In this document: positions 10,690 to 22,193 of the stretch, piece by piece
Position numbering within the stretch: the stretch's first letter is position 1
Layout of the letters: the number at the start of each line of letters is the position of its first letter
Assembly (NCBI GenBank): GCA_023053545.1
Contig: JAKZAN010000004.1
Coordinates: forward strand, 11,098,001-11,162,000
DNA from: Lepidurus packardi
Taxonomy: Eukaryota; Arthropoda; Branchiopoda; Notostraca; Triopsidae
Length of the DNA stretch: 64,000 bases
Direction: 5' to 3'
Translations under genes and position numbers: made by a program
Notes under the pieces: model-generated
Seen by the model: only the letters and a program-made list of their open reading frames with translations
Databases searched by the model: none
What the model was told of the DNA's origin: nothing

Positions 10690-11680
10690 GTATTCCCATA
10701 AAGCGAGTTTGAATAGCCTGATTTATGGCTCCGAATTAATCAAGGAAAGTAATAGGAACGTCCCTGGCTAGCAAACAAGTGCAGCGCATTAGCGAAGCGA
10801 TTTTTCATAGTAGTTTTTTTTATTCGTATTATTACTATTATGTCCCTGGGAGACGGGCAGGCAAGGCTAAAGAAAAAGGGAAGATAAGACGACGGCGTTG
10901 AAATCTCGGGGGGAAAATAAGCGAGTGCGGGATCAGGTGAGGTTAGGCGGTCCCATTTGTTGCCAGTTCCACAGGTCCGCCACCAAGAATGAGCCAGGTG
11001 ACGTTTGACAAAGTAGACATAGCCATAAAAATCACATGAAACCGACAAGGGGCTAAGAAGAAAAAAAAAGAAGAAAAGAAATGAAATAAAGATTCTAAAG
11101 GTGTTGGTCGTGACGCACGCTTTTAATGGCGGGATCTGGTTTCCCTTTGGCGGACTCTTTTTAAGTATATTATTTTTTTCCTTTTTTTCTGAATTAAAAA
11201 ATAGGTGTCCCAAGAGTCGATGACACACCACAACACAATGACATACTTTCCGATCATGGTAATTAGTTAGGCCACAAGAGACCATCTAAGAGACTCTTGA
11301 ACCAATGAGATAAAACCATGTTCCTGTCCTGGACCTACGTTAATCCTTTTTTTTTTTTTTTTTTTTAACTGTCACCTGAAACGGATTTTCCTGGCTTCGG
11401 CGTTTCCTTTTTTCTTTCTTTTTTTCAAAATACTAGATTGAAGACTAAAACAAACGTAAAATGGGGAAAAATTAATGTTAAGAAATTTGAATTTGGCGGG
11501 ATTCATTATTAGTTATAGAAAAGTCCACCAGAGCATAAAAGATAGTTGTTGGTATTTGATTTTTTTATCGCAAAAAACAAAAACTTTTGTTTCAAAGGCG
11601 AGAATTTTCAATTTCAAAGTTGAGATTCTCAAGCTTTTTTCCAATTGAAATTAAAATGGTAATTTGTGAATTTCTTGAAA
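10690..11680. other. Intergenic, no supported gene
   Basis: Contains a 181-codon open frame on the minus strand (10740-11285). Its product is low-complexity in places (runs of F) and resembles nothing I know, so it is not called. A 20-nt T run lies at about 11347-11366. Confidence 0.4.
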
Positions 11681-12280
11681 TTATCGGTAATCTTTTCAAA
11701 GATTTTTTTTAATTTCTTCGGAATTTCTGGGACATTTTTGCACATTCTCTTGATAACTTTTGCGGGCAAATGGAAGTTTATGCAGGATTTCCTTGACCAT
11801 TTTTCTTGAAAAGAAAAACTTAACAAAGTTACGAATTTTAAAAAGTGTAACTGTTCCGGCGGACCAATCCTGTAATTTATCGGTAATTCTTTTCAAAGTT
11901 TTTTTTTTTTTAATTTCCTCGGAATTTCTGGGACATTCTTGCACATTCTCTTGATGACTTTTGCGGGCAAATGGAAGTTTATGCAGGATTTCCTTGACCA
12001 TTTTTCTTTAAAAGAAAAAATGAACAAAGTTACGGATTTTAAGAAGTGTAACTGTTCCGGCGGACCAATCTTGTAATTTATCGGTAATTCTTTTCAAAGT
12101 TTTTTTTTTTTTAATTTCCTCGGAATTTCTGGGACATTTTTGCACATTCTCTTGATGACTTTTGCGGGCAAATGGAAGTTTATGCAGGATTTCCTTGACC
12201 ATTTTTCTTGAAAAGAAAAAATGAACAAAGTTACGGATTTTAAGAAGTGTAACTGGTCCAGCGGACCAGTCCTGTAATTT
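11681..12280. repeat. 201-bp satellite, 3 tandem copies
   Basis: The anchor GGAATTTCTGGGACATT occurs at 11720, 11921 and 12122, so the period is exactly 201 bp. Copies share TTGCGGGCAAATGGAAGTTT and end GGACCA(A/G)TC(C/T)TGTAATTT. As 201 is 67 codons, the minus strand stays open in register with a repeated peptide MVKEILHKLPFARKS; I regard this as a by-product. A T run inside each unit varies in length. Confidence 0.94.
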
Positions 12281-12303
12281 CTAGCCTACTACAATACGCT
12301 TAT

Positions 12304-12593
12304 ACGTAGGATAGACAGGACGCTGATGTTCGTTAAATGTTTAAGGACCTCAGCTAGGCCCAGAACGGGCAATAGTTGATGGAGTAGTCCCGTCTAGCCT
12401 AAGAGTTAGAGGAGTTGTAACAACTCCGTCAATTGAAGCTACATCAACAGTTCTATATATTCTATATATTATGGCATATTTCATTGCTGCATTCTCAGGT
12501 GCCAGTGCCATCTCGTGACGAAAAATGATCAACTACTTGAAGTATACCGTGGCCTTAACGTTGTTATTTCTAGACGATGGTATTAACTCAAGT
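12304..12593 (-). mobile_element. Inverted-repeat element, family B copy 1 (reverse orientation)
   Basis: In reverse complement it matches parts of 22545-22751. 12356-12395 pairs with 22663-22700 (core CAGAACGGGCAATAGTTGAT against its complement). 12551-12593 pairs with 22545-22588 (core TCTAGAAA with AACGTTAAGG). Its end at 12304-12322 (CGTAGGATAGACAGGAC) corresponds to the terminal motif CCTAGGCTAGACGGGAC of the other copy. About 90 bp in the middle has no counterpart, so there is an insertion or strong divergence. No protein is encoded. Confidence 0.6.
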
Positions 12594-12868
12594 AGAAGGC
12601 AATTAAGGGGTAATTAAGCAACATTGGTCGATTCAGGGTCGCCTTAGAAGGGTTGTGTTGAGAACCCTCCCTAAGCTTAGAAGTAGGCTTCAAATGACCG
12701 GATTGGTCTAAACAACGGAAAAGCACTGTGATTGGTCATTGGCAAAGTTCATCTAGCGATCAATAAGTTCGTTACTGTACGACTTGGGACTTGACCTGTC
12801 TGACTACGCGACCTCGGCGAGTTGATGCGCTCGAGGCTTGTGACAGTTGACCTTTTCGGTTTATTATA

Positions 12869-13744
12869 GGTTTACCGACTCGTTGATCTAAGGAGATAGA
12901 CGCGATAAACCACAGTATAGAGGTTTACACAGTATGGTAACAGGGGTATCTTCCAATGTTAAGGTTTTCTCACGACCTTCTCGGTCCCCAGAGTAATATT
13001 CAGCTAAAAGGCCAGAAGACGAAAGGGTACATTCGCAAACCTCCCAGTGCAGTTCAAAAAAGGTCACGACGGTTTACAAAGCGCGTAATTTAAATCTATT
13101 GCTATTAAACTATGTGAGCTTAAAATAAAAGATGAATTAACTAGCTCAAAGCACAACACGTATACACATTCTAGACTATTTCGCGTTACCCAGGTTGCAC
13201 CACGAGGAGGCAGTCTATTTTGCAACCCATACATAGGTGTTTTATAGTATACAGGTTTAACCCCATATACTATAAAATACCCATGTATATTAATGTCTCT
13301 ATGTGTTGTTATGACTATTTATGTCTATATACGAGTTATCCATTACATTAGTACTTTACAACTATTCCTAAATATTACTAACTTTTGCAAGTTTAGTATT
13401 TTTCCAAAAACACTTTCAAATGCGCGCGTTGCCGGTAGGACCCTACGTCAGCCCAAAACTCCCTGGAGTGCCCGAGAGAAAGGTCACCAGTCCCCCGTTT
13501 TCTGAATGTTTTGTTCTCTTCTCGAACCCTTTTTCTAGTAGATTAGGAATGCCTACATGGGGGTACATGGCACAGTCTGGGAATCCATCCCCCATATAAG
13601 CCTTCGTACCCTCACATCCTCTTGGGACCGAGAGATTTGTGAGAAAACCTTAACATTGGAAGGATACCCCTGTTACCATACTGTGTAAACCTCTATACTG
13701 TGGGTTTACCGACTCGTTGATACAAGGCGATAGACGCGATAAAC
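12869..13744. mobile_element. Foldback element with about 85-bp inverted arms and 42-bp flanking direct repeats
   Basis: The arm at 12911-12995 is inverted at 13618-13702: the inner part from CACAGTATAGAGG to GGTTTTCTCAC is nearly perfect, and similarity continues through TCTCGGTCCC. Immediately outside each arm is the same 42-bp sequence in direct orientation, at 12869-12910 and 13703-13744, beginning GGTTTACCGACTCGTTGAT and ending AGACGCGATAAAC. That flank is itself a rough palindrome. The centre holds a second hairpin at 13226-13291. No transposase or recombinase is encoded. Neighbouring DNA back to 12600 shows no other feature. The superfamily is unknown. Confidence 0.75.
13226..13291. 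repeat. Central hairpin of the foldback element
   Basis: Arms at 13226-13251 and 13266-13291 pair over 26 positions with about five mismatches (TTTTATAGTATA against TATACTATAAAA), separated by a 14-nt loop. Confidence 0.8.
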
Positions 13745-16700
13745 TGTACGGACGTTGTTTCACTTTAGCTGAAAGTTTGTAGTGATTCAGAAAAATCGAC
13801 TCGTACATGTGAAAACTTGGTAACCGTCTCCGGAGTTTGTAACAGTAACGTATAAAGGCTTTGATTCAAGGAATGGAAAGGGGTTCTAATGCACTGCCTA
13901 TATATAACAATGGCGCTTAAACCGAGCTCACGCTATTAACCAAAAAGGGGGAACGATATGCATCGGCCCATAAACGCTGCACGACAAACCTTGTATGAAC
14001 CCTTTTTGCTCCTCTTTTGGACCCAAGCAATAATGGTCTATTTTTAGTTTCATATCAGGACCTCCGACTGCTTCTCGTTTCTAGGATTTATCTCAATTAT
14101 TTATGGCGCTTTTTCTCTTCCACCCATCTGATCCCATATCTCAGCATCATTGCAATTGTTTTCTTTTCTTATCTTACTCGCTTTATCCGTTTTTGTATTT
14201 ACATTCTTCTTTCTCAGCCAAATTGTCATGGAAAACGTTCTATTACACCCAGACAAATCCGTAAAAGGACAAAAAAAACAATTCCTAGAATTCCCGATGG
14301 TCATTAAGCTCTTAACGAGATCTCTATTGTTGTTTAATGTGTCATTTAAAAACTAATACTAAATAAATAAAAAATAAATTAATACAAATAAAAAAAACTT
14401 GCACCCAAGAAAGGCTTAGAAGTAGAAAGTTACCCCAACGCTCAGGCCTAAGTTCACAGTGGTTTAGTTTTTCAGGTCACATGCGTGAAATTTATGTTAA
14501 TTATAAAGTTTTACCCGCGGGAGTTTGGGAGCATGTGTGAGTGTACGTATCTCCATTACAGGATTTGAAAAGAAGCAGGCCTAAATTTGGTCACGAAATT
14601 CGTGGTCACATTCATGCTTTCATTTCTGTCAAGCATAAATGTAACTTACGACCCGAGTTTTTATTTTAGTCTAGTTTTGGGTTTCGGGATAACAGATTTC
14701 TCCTGGTTAAGATTTACGAGGTCAGTCTGAATAGAGTCACAGCAAAGTTATAATTTGAAAAGCTGCCCCGTCTGGGTGGGCTTGTCTTTTGTATAAAGAA
14801 GATCTCTTCCCGTAATTGCTGTGTGTGATACAGGGGATCCTTTAGAGTAGAACCACGGTGCTTACAGAATTACAAAGGACCAACAAGTTTTTATTTCCAT
14901 TTCTTTTTGGATTTACTTTTTATTTATTTAAAAAATAAAACAAACTTTTGATTTATTTATTTCTTTTTTGAAAAACGAGAGTTAACGAAAAGGAAAATGG
15001 TATAAATGAAACAGTTTTTCCAGTAGCTCGGCCCCTTTACCCCCCAAACTCTAACTTAACTCTACGACAGGCCATAAATCAATGGGACTTTCTTTAAATG
15101 ACCTTTGTGAGACTTGAAAGAAATATTATTAAGAAAAGAAAAACTTTGTGTTCGACTCAAACACTGTTGCCAAGTTGTAATAGCACATTAGCTTGGTTAT
15201 TTCTTTTATTATTTTCCAGCGTTTTATTTGTGTTTTCTTTTCAATTTTCAACTTTGCGTTATTTAGTTTTTTTAAGGGAAAGGGGCTAACGAGCGGCATC
15301 GTTAATTTGGGTTGGTCATGGGAAAAACGACTAATTAGGGCGAAAAGGGGGAGTCCACTGATGGCCACTATATACTTCCAGTTAAGAAATTATTCCGTGG
15401 TTTGTATCATTTTTTTTTTTTTTTTTTTATTTCTGCTGGGGGAAGGATATCGTTGAGCGGTTGGGGGTTTCGCATTACCAGGAGGTGGAACGCTATGGGA
15501 ATTAAAATTGATTCATGGAGTTAAGCAAAGATGCAGCATCCGGGATGGCTGAATTTGCGAAAAAGCCAGTGCGACAAGCTTGAGTAAACGAAGCAAAAAG
15601 GTTCTTCTTTGAAACCTTGCAGGAGGGTCTGGAATTTCTGATTGGCGTTTCGCTACGGATGGGTCCATGCCAAAAGTAGGGATACCAACTTTGGAGCTTT
15701 TTTAGTGTGTGTCGTTTCTTTTATTTCCTTTTTATTTTTGGCCTGGAAGTAATACATTTTCCAACCAGTGTTGAAAACCTAGTCAGGCCCGGCCGTTAAC
15801 CGTAAAAGAGCAAGCGTTTCGAGTGTATCGCTTCATGTAGGATCACTTGTGGGACTTGTAAAACCCAGGAAGAGCGATTAAAACTGGCAGGTTTAGCAAT
15901 TCTGATGCCTAGAACCTCAAGTTTGGGCGAGAAAAATTTCATAGCATGAAACCATTGATAAATCCATCATTCGGGCTCTGTCGCTTAGTGTCGTAGTGTC
16001 CAGTACATTTCTGGCGTTTTTGGGGGGAAAATTCAGAAAATTCTAAAGACATTTTCTTATTTTTTTCTTATTTTGTATTTCTTTAAAAGACGTTTTTTTC
16101 TCGTTATAATATGGATATTTGATAAATCCCTTCATTTTTAATAATGTTTGGTTGTGTTTGGGAAAAATTTTAAGCCTGTTTTAGAATTATAATATTGGAA
16201 AATAGGAAATAGGATTAGAATTATAATATTGGAAATATAGGAAAATAATTTATTGGAATCATTTTTAAATGCGTTATTAAACGATTATGATATGGTTATT
16301 GTAAATAATCGGAATATTTTAATAATTTGAAGTGCCCTTTCAATAAAGGTACGACACTATTTAAATGAAAGAGCATTCCAGTATTTTTTAAAAATAAGTT
16401 TTTTAAAATGGCTTCAATAAAGTACCTCTCAATCCTTCTTAAATAAAAATTCAATCTAGCTTAGAAATCTTTGACAACTCTTTGACAATCCTTGGCTTCT
16501 CTTCAACAAGCTAAAACTTTTTTTTGCCTTTTTATTATCGGCACTGAATTGCTTTTTTGCAAGTGTGTGAAAGTATGGGTGAGCGTACCAGTTGCCTTGC
16601 GAACTTTTTTCTGCCAAATAAGAACGCAAATTTATGGGTTATTTAAATGAGCAGTTTTGGGTCAAAATACACGCAGTTAAGAGTCTTTGTTATGGATTTT

Positions 16701-17911
16701 GAAAGCTTTTGGCAGGTACAGGTTTCAAGTGCTGAAAAAAGTTCTTGTCAAGTTCTTGTTTTGTTCCTTTCGAGTCACAAGTGAATTTTCTTGGCGCAAA
16801 CCTCATGGACAAAGATGCCAAAACTATTTTTTTTTTGGCTCTGAGGAAGTACAAATTCATTTGAAATCGTTTAGATGCAAACGATTGGCTTACGCGTGCT
16901 TTAATAACTGTTGTAAACTTGGCTTTTTTTGGCTTGGGCACACACAAGGAGCCCGTTTGGCTTGCGAAATGAACCCAATTTCTGTTCGGCTTGCGTGGCT
17001 AATGCGGCTTGGCCAAGCAAATTCCTGGTGCTCGGATGCTTCCCAGCCTCCATTTTTGATGCATTTTCAAGAATAAATTGTATGTTGTTGAAACTCGAAA
17101 GACAGTACCACGACCCCAGTACAAGAGCGTTTTGGAACTTTGAATTAACTAGTAGCATACTTTATGTGCGCACCCTGGCTCTCTTGGCCTTTTTTGTTCA
17201 ATTCTTATTAAAAACGCGGAGTGGAAGACACATGCTGCTGTTCGGGTATGGCAAGGAGCACCCATATCGGCTGCAAAAAGTGACCCAACTTTCTCGTCAG
17301 AGCCATCTTTAGATACTCATGATGGACGCTCTGCTCATCCCAGCCGGCAGCCACAACAGTGCAAAGGCGGGCAGAAGACGCACACAGCATCCAACGGATC
17401 ATTGGCTCATTATACGCTTTTACATTTTCCTTGTTTTGGAAGGTGAAGAATGATTCTCCCAGTCCAAGTTTTCAGGGATCCCAAACTTCTTAGTGAACAG
17501 CTTCTTTTGAATCTTGTTTTCGGGATACGATTTTGCAGACCTCCCTTTTGATGTCATATGTTTTTTTTAATTAACGCTACGTTATTGCTTTTCCTCCCCC
17601 CTTATAGCGAACAAAGTGTATTGAGATCCAAACGATTTGTAATGATTCGAGACTCGAAAGGCGGACAACGTTTATTATATGGATATGAGCCGGGGTTATT
17701 ACCTCAGGACTTCCATTAGGGCCCACCCCGGGAGTCGTCTTGTCGATAAGTCGTTAAATCCCAGTTTCATGGGGTAATAAACGTTGGGTGTTTTTATATA
17801 GAACGATTCACACACACAGGCATTCCTTATTATATTCCTTCTGGCTTTTATGTTTTTCCAAAATGGAAAATACATTTTTTTTCCGGACAACACCTCGTAG
17901 CTCATGTTTGG
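13745..17911. other. Intergenic, no gene seen
   Basis: 4.2 kb of mixed AT-rich sequence. 16690-17400 is less AT-rich and holds overlapping open frames on both strands, none of which resembles a known protein. A small duplication (AGAATTATAATATTGGAAA) lies at 16184-16240. No RNA gene was recognised. Confidence 0.4.
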
Positions 17912-18012
17912 AAAAAAAAGAGATCTAGATCACTTCACAGCATGGGACTCGAACCAAGCCCACCCCCCTCCCATGTCCAAGAATGAACTTACCTGTCTTA
18001 GCATCAGCTAAT
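17912..18012 (-). ncRNA. Weak Pol III promoter, SINE-like or tRNA-relic candidate
   Basis: On the minus strand a perfect B-box GGTTCGAGTCC lies at 17955-17945. An A-box-like TAGCTGATGCTAAG starts at 18010, 55 bp upstream, and a run of eight T, a Pol III terminator, is at 17919-17912. The A-box region folds as TTAGC-TGAT-GCTAA, and CATGGGA/TCCCATG brackets the B box. No complete cloverleaf can be drawn, and no second copy was found in the window. Confidence 0.25.
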
Positions 18013-18067
18013 TAGGTTGGAGTCCATCAGCTCGGTCTGTTAGGCCTTCTTTATATCAAAGTATCTT

Positions 18068-19480
18068 AGAAAGTTTCAATTCAAATTCAATTCAGTTTCA
18101 ACTATTTATTCACTTCAGTTTCAAGAGGAACTATTTTCAGAAAGTTTCAGTTCAAATTCAGTTCAGTTTCAACTATTTATTCAGTTCAGTTTCAAGAGGA
18201 ACTATTTTCAGAAAGTTTCAATTCAAATTCGATTCAGTTTCAAGAGGAACTATTTTCAGAAAGTTTCAATTCAAATTCAATTCAGTTTCAAGAGGAACTA
18301 TTTTCAGAAAGTTTCAATTCAAATTCAATTCAGTTTCAACTACTTATTCAGTTCAGTTTCAAAACTCAGGAAGGATAAGAGGAATTATTTAGTCAAGTCA
18401 GTTTCAAGAGGAACTATTTACTCAATTCAATTTCAAAATTCAGGAAGAATAAGAGGAACTATTTATTCAATTCAGTTTCAAAATGCAGAAAGGAGAAGCG
18501 GAACTATTTATTCAATTCAGTTTCAAGAGGAACTAGTTTCAGAAAGTTTCAATTGAAATTCAATTCAGTTTCAACTATTTATTCAGTTCAGTTTCAAGAT
18601 TCAGGAAGGAGAAGAGGAACTATTTATTCAATTCAGTTTCAAGAGGAACTATTTTCCGAAAGTTTCAGTTGAAATTCAATTCAGTTTCAACTATTTATTC
18701 AGTTCAGTTTTAAAATCCAGGAAGGATAAGAAGAACTATTTATTCAATTCAGTTTCAAGAGGAACTATTTTCAGAAAGTTTCAGTTGAAATTCAATTCAG
18801 TTTCAACTATTTATTCAGTTCAGTTTCAAAATTCAGGTAGGAGAAGAGGAACTATTTACTCAATTCAGTTCCAAGAGGAACTATTTTCAGAAAGTTTCAG
18901 TTGAAATTCAATTCAGTTTCAACTACTTATTCAGTTCAGTTTCAAAATTCAGGAAGGAGAAGAGGAACTATTTATTCAATTCAGTTTCAAGAGGAACTAT
19001 TTTCAGAAAGTTTCAATTCAAGTTCAATTCAGTTTCAACTATTATTCAGTTCAGTTTCAAAATTCAGGAAGGAGAAGAGGAACTATTTACTCAATTCAGT
19101 TTCAAGAGGAACTATTTACTCAATTCAGTTTCAAAATTCAGGAAGGAGAAAAGGAACTATTTATTCAATTCAATTCAGTTTCAAAATTCGGTTTCAAAAT
19201 TCAGGAAGGAGAAGAGGAACTATTTATTCAATTCAGTTTCAAGAGGAACTATTTTCAGAAAGTTTCAATTCAAGTTCAATTCAGTTTCAACTATTATTCA
19301 GTTCAGTTTCAAAATTCAGGAAGGAGAAGAGGAACTATTTACTCAATTCAGTTTCAAGAGGAACTATTTACTCAATTCAGTTTCAAAATTCAGGAAGGAG
19401 AAAAGGAACTATTTATTCAATTCAATTCAGTTTCAAAATTCGGTTTCAAAATTCAGGAAGGAGAAGAGGAACTATTTAAG
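18068..19480. repeat. 1.4-kb minisatellite array with 252-bp higher-order duplication
   Basis: Built from roughly 23-25-bp pieces such as TTCAGTTTCAACTATTTATT, AGAGGAACTATTTTCAGAAA and TTCAGGAAGGAGAAG. Early units repeat at 71 bp, then at 48 bp when one piece is missing. At the end a 252-bp block is duplicated, with no difference that I could see, at 18951-19202 and 19203-19454. Because 252 is 84 codons, a 192-codon frame stays open across 18901-19479; it encodes only the repeat and is not called as a gene. Confidence 0.95.
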
Positions 19481-20559
19481 AGGATTTAAGAACTTTTTGG
19501 AATGTTTTTATGGGAATTTTGGAAGATTTTTTTTTTTCAGCGAGCGAGTGAGAAAAAACATGTACACGTTTTATGTTTTTTGAATGCTGAATGGGCCCAG
19601 GGAAGGACTCATAAATTGAAATTTGGGTGTTGGGTCTGACGCGGAACACCAGCCACTTTTCTCATCCATGCCTAACGAATGGGGTCCGCGATAACATCGA
19701 CGCAACCAAGTTATGGCTCTTTACGAGTTGCCCATGTAATCAAATCAACTTATGGAACTTATGGTGGCTTTTGTCTCTGGGAGCCCAGAAAATGGCCTTC
19801 CTTTTTTCGGGGCAAGTCCAAACACGTGGGACTGGCTTGGCTTATTGCTTGTTAGTTTTTATTTCTTTCAAGACTTTGGTTGGAACTCTAATCTATGACG
19901 GAAATCGGACGTTCTGGCTTACCGTTCCTCAAGTCTAAGGACAAGTCTGGCGCGGTGGTTATTTGGAAGAGGCGGAGCTGTTACAAATTAAAAAGGAAGA
20001 GCGCTACACACATACACATATATACAACATACAGACAGACACAGTCTATTAAAAAAATGGGGGAGAACCTTCACAACGCCATAATGTCACGAACCAAATG
20101 AGTTTGCTCTTCTTGTTTCCTTAACTGTTTTGGTAGATGGCTTGGGGCTGGGAGGCATTTGTTCTATTCCCTCTTCATCTGCCTGGTTTTCTAGAAACGT
20201 TTTGTCTGTTGTGCCATTTGCTTTGGCAGTAGGGGCAAATTAAAGCGTGCCGGTGAGGAGTTGGCAGGATTTTCGCTGCTCAACTAATAATTACCGCTGG
20301 AAATTGGGGAGCTGTCAATGAGATGCACGCGGTTCAAAATGGATTTCTCGTTTTTCTTTCTTTGGAAATGATTTCACTTTCGGATTTTTTTTTTTTAGAT
20401 TTGTAATAACGGAAAGGGCGAGAGAGTTGCGAGTTCAGAGCGAGAAGAGAGAGAGAGAAATGATCTTACCAGCTCCGGGTTCATGATGCTTAATGATTAC
20501 TATAATAAGAGTTCGGCTTTTCGGGTTAGTCAAATGAATCAATTTCGTCTCATTGCACT
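19481..20559. other. Intergenic, no gene seen
   Basis: Non-repetitive sequence with a short CA/TA-rich stretch at about 20008-20045 and a GA-rich stretch at about 20420-20460. No exon recognised. Confidence 0.4.
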
Positions 20560-21078
20560 AGAGGGCAATCAATTATACATTGATATTAGACAGCGATGGA
20601 AGTAGTGTATTGATACTAATCGATTTATACCCTTTCAATCAGTGTTGCGGGTCGATAGGCATGGTATTGACCCGCCAGACGCCAGTTGAATACATTCATG
20701 GCCATTTTACCTTCCCATTCTTAAACTGACAGGAATTTATGGAATAGTGTACATTGGTACTGTACGTCGATTGAAACCACCTTAATCAGTTTTGAAGGCT
20801 GTTAGTCATGGCTATTGACACGCAAGAGGTAATCAATCCAACATTGACAGATTCCTACATTGATGTGTTCTATGTTGACAGGAATTTACAGAGTATTGTA
20901 CAAATTTTTACGTATATTGATACCAATTTAATCCGTTTTATAGACATTACACTTTGATGTTCTATATTGATAGGAATGTATTGAAGTATTGAATATTGCA
21001 CATTTGATAGAAGGACTAGTACCAGTTTAATCCGTTTTGAGGGTCGATAGCTCCGGCTTTTGACACGCAAGACGTAAT
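20560..21078. repeat. Diverged tandem repeat, about three copies of a 150-240-bp unit
   Basis: Repeated landmarks are GGGTCGATAGGCATGG then TATTGAC near 20648, CTGTTAGTCATGGCTATTGA then CACGCAAGAGGTAAT near 20800, and GGGTCGATAGCTCCGG then TTGACACGCAAGACGTAAT near 21041. Each is preceded by an A/T-rich segment with ACATTGATGTTCTAT and GACAGGAAT variants. Spacing is irregular. Confidence 0.7.
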
Positions 21079-22193
21079 GAATTGGTGCAAGAAGGCGGAA
21101 GATGAGTTACACACGTATTTAAAAATCTAAATAAGCACGGTAAGGGCAAAACGTTTTCCCTTCTTCTTCAAACGAGCATATAAGGTAGGCAAAACACGGT
21201 GATGTATACAAGAAGGTATATAAACGTTGCGGGGTCCATTTGCAAGTCCAATGGGTGCTGCACAAGGGGGCACCCTACTACGTTCACTTTGCAGCAGAAA
21301 GAGTTCCATTTTAAGAGGCGAGAGAGAAAGAGACAGAAAGAAAAAAGAAAATACACTTTGAAACAAGCCAAACAAGAAGAAGAAGACCCCAAAAAGCCAA
21401 AGGTTCAGGGTGCTAAATGGGGGCCCCCATTTCTTTATGATGGGTGCCGTATTCTCAAAGTGCTAACTTAGTTTTTTTTTTTTTTTTTTTTTTTTACCAC
21501 TAACTTTTGCTCCTGCACTGGGTGCAGCCTTATTCAAATGAGTTCTGTGTATCCGCTCATTTCTTTTTTTTTTTTTTGCGCACGCGCATTTTCGGGTGGC
21601 GATTTCCAATAAGTTGCTGTACTAGGATATAACACACCAAAACATTTCCCCAAGAAGCTTGACTTACTTGACCCGGGACACGACCGCGACCACCTTCTGC
21701 TTTTTCCTTCTCCCTTTTTTGTTTTATTTTTCATTTAAGCTTTTTTTACGGGTAATCGCTACATGCATCACGCTGTCCGACATGCTCTCTAACCAGCAAG
21801 TAGAGCACCTCGGTTCCCACGCCTGCGACTTCAATATCCAACAACAGGTTTTGAGAAGGGTAAGGCAAAACTTTGAAACGAAATACAACAGAACATAGAG
21901 AGAGAGAGAGAGCGAGAGAGGAGAGGGGTTTGCTTAACATAGTTTTGTTTCGGTTCGTTCCAAACTGTGTCTCGCGTGCAGAAAATCGCGGCTCGTTACC
22001 TGGCCTGCTATATAATGGAGTGCGACTATTACCCTGGCTATTATGTGCACTCCATCCTTTTTTCCCTTTTATGTTGTCGAAAGACTTTACTATTATTGTT
22101 ATTAGGTATTATGGCAGGCAAAGTAAACTTTCCCAAGCTTCATTTTTGCCGTCGTTTCACCAAGCTCTTTTCTCTGAACTCTCAAGCGTAATA
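21079..22193. other. Intergenic, no gene seen, microsatellites
   Basis: A run of 24 T lies at 21472-21495 and a GA microsatellite at about 21896-21926. Several overlapping short frames on both strands show no resemblance to known proteins. Confidence 0.4.

Noticed and set aside
10740-11285. 181-codon open frame, minus strand, the longest outside repeats and genes
   Set aside because: The product has F-rich low-complexity stretches and no recognisable domain, and no splice or codon evidence supports it.
11696-12202. Repeated MVKEILHKLPFARKS peptide frame
   Set aside because: The 201-bp satellite period is a multiple of three. The frame breaks between copies and there is no similarity to a known protein.
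16687-17402. Overlapping frames on both strands in a less AT-rich block
   Set aside because: Neither strand shows a recognisable domain, and openness on both strands argues for composition rather than coding.
18901-19479. 192-codon open frame in the minisatellite
   Set aside because: It is open only because the 252-bp duplication is a multiple of three and the unit lacks stops in one frame.
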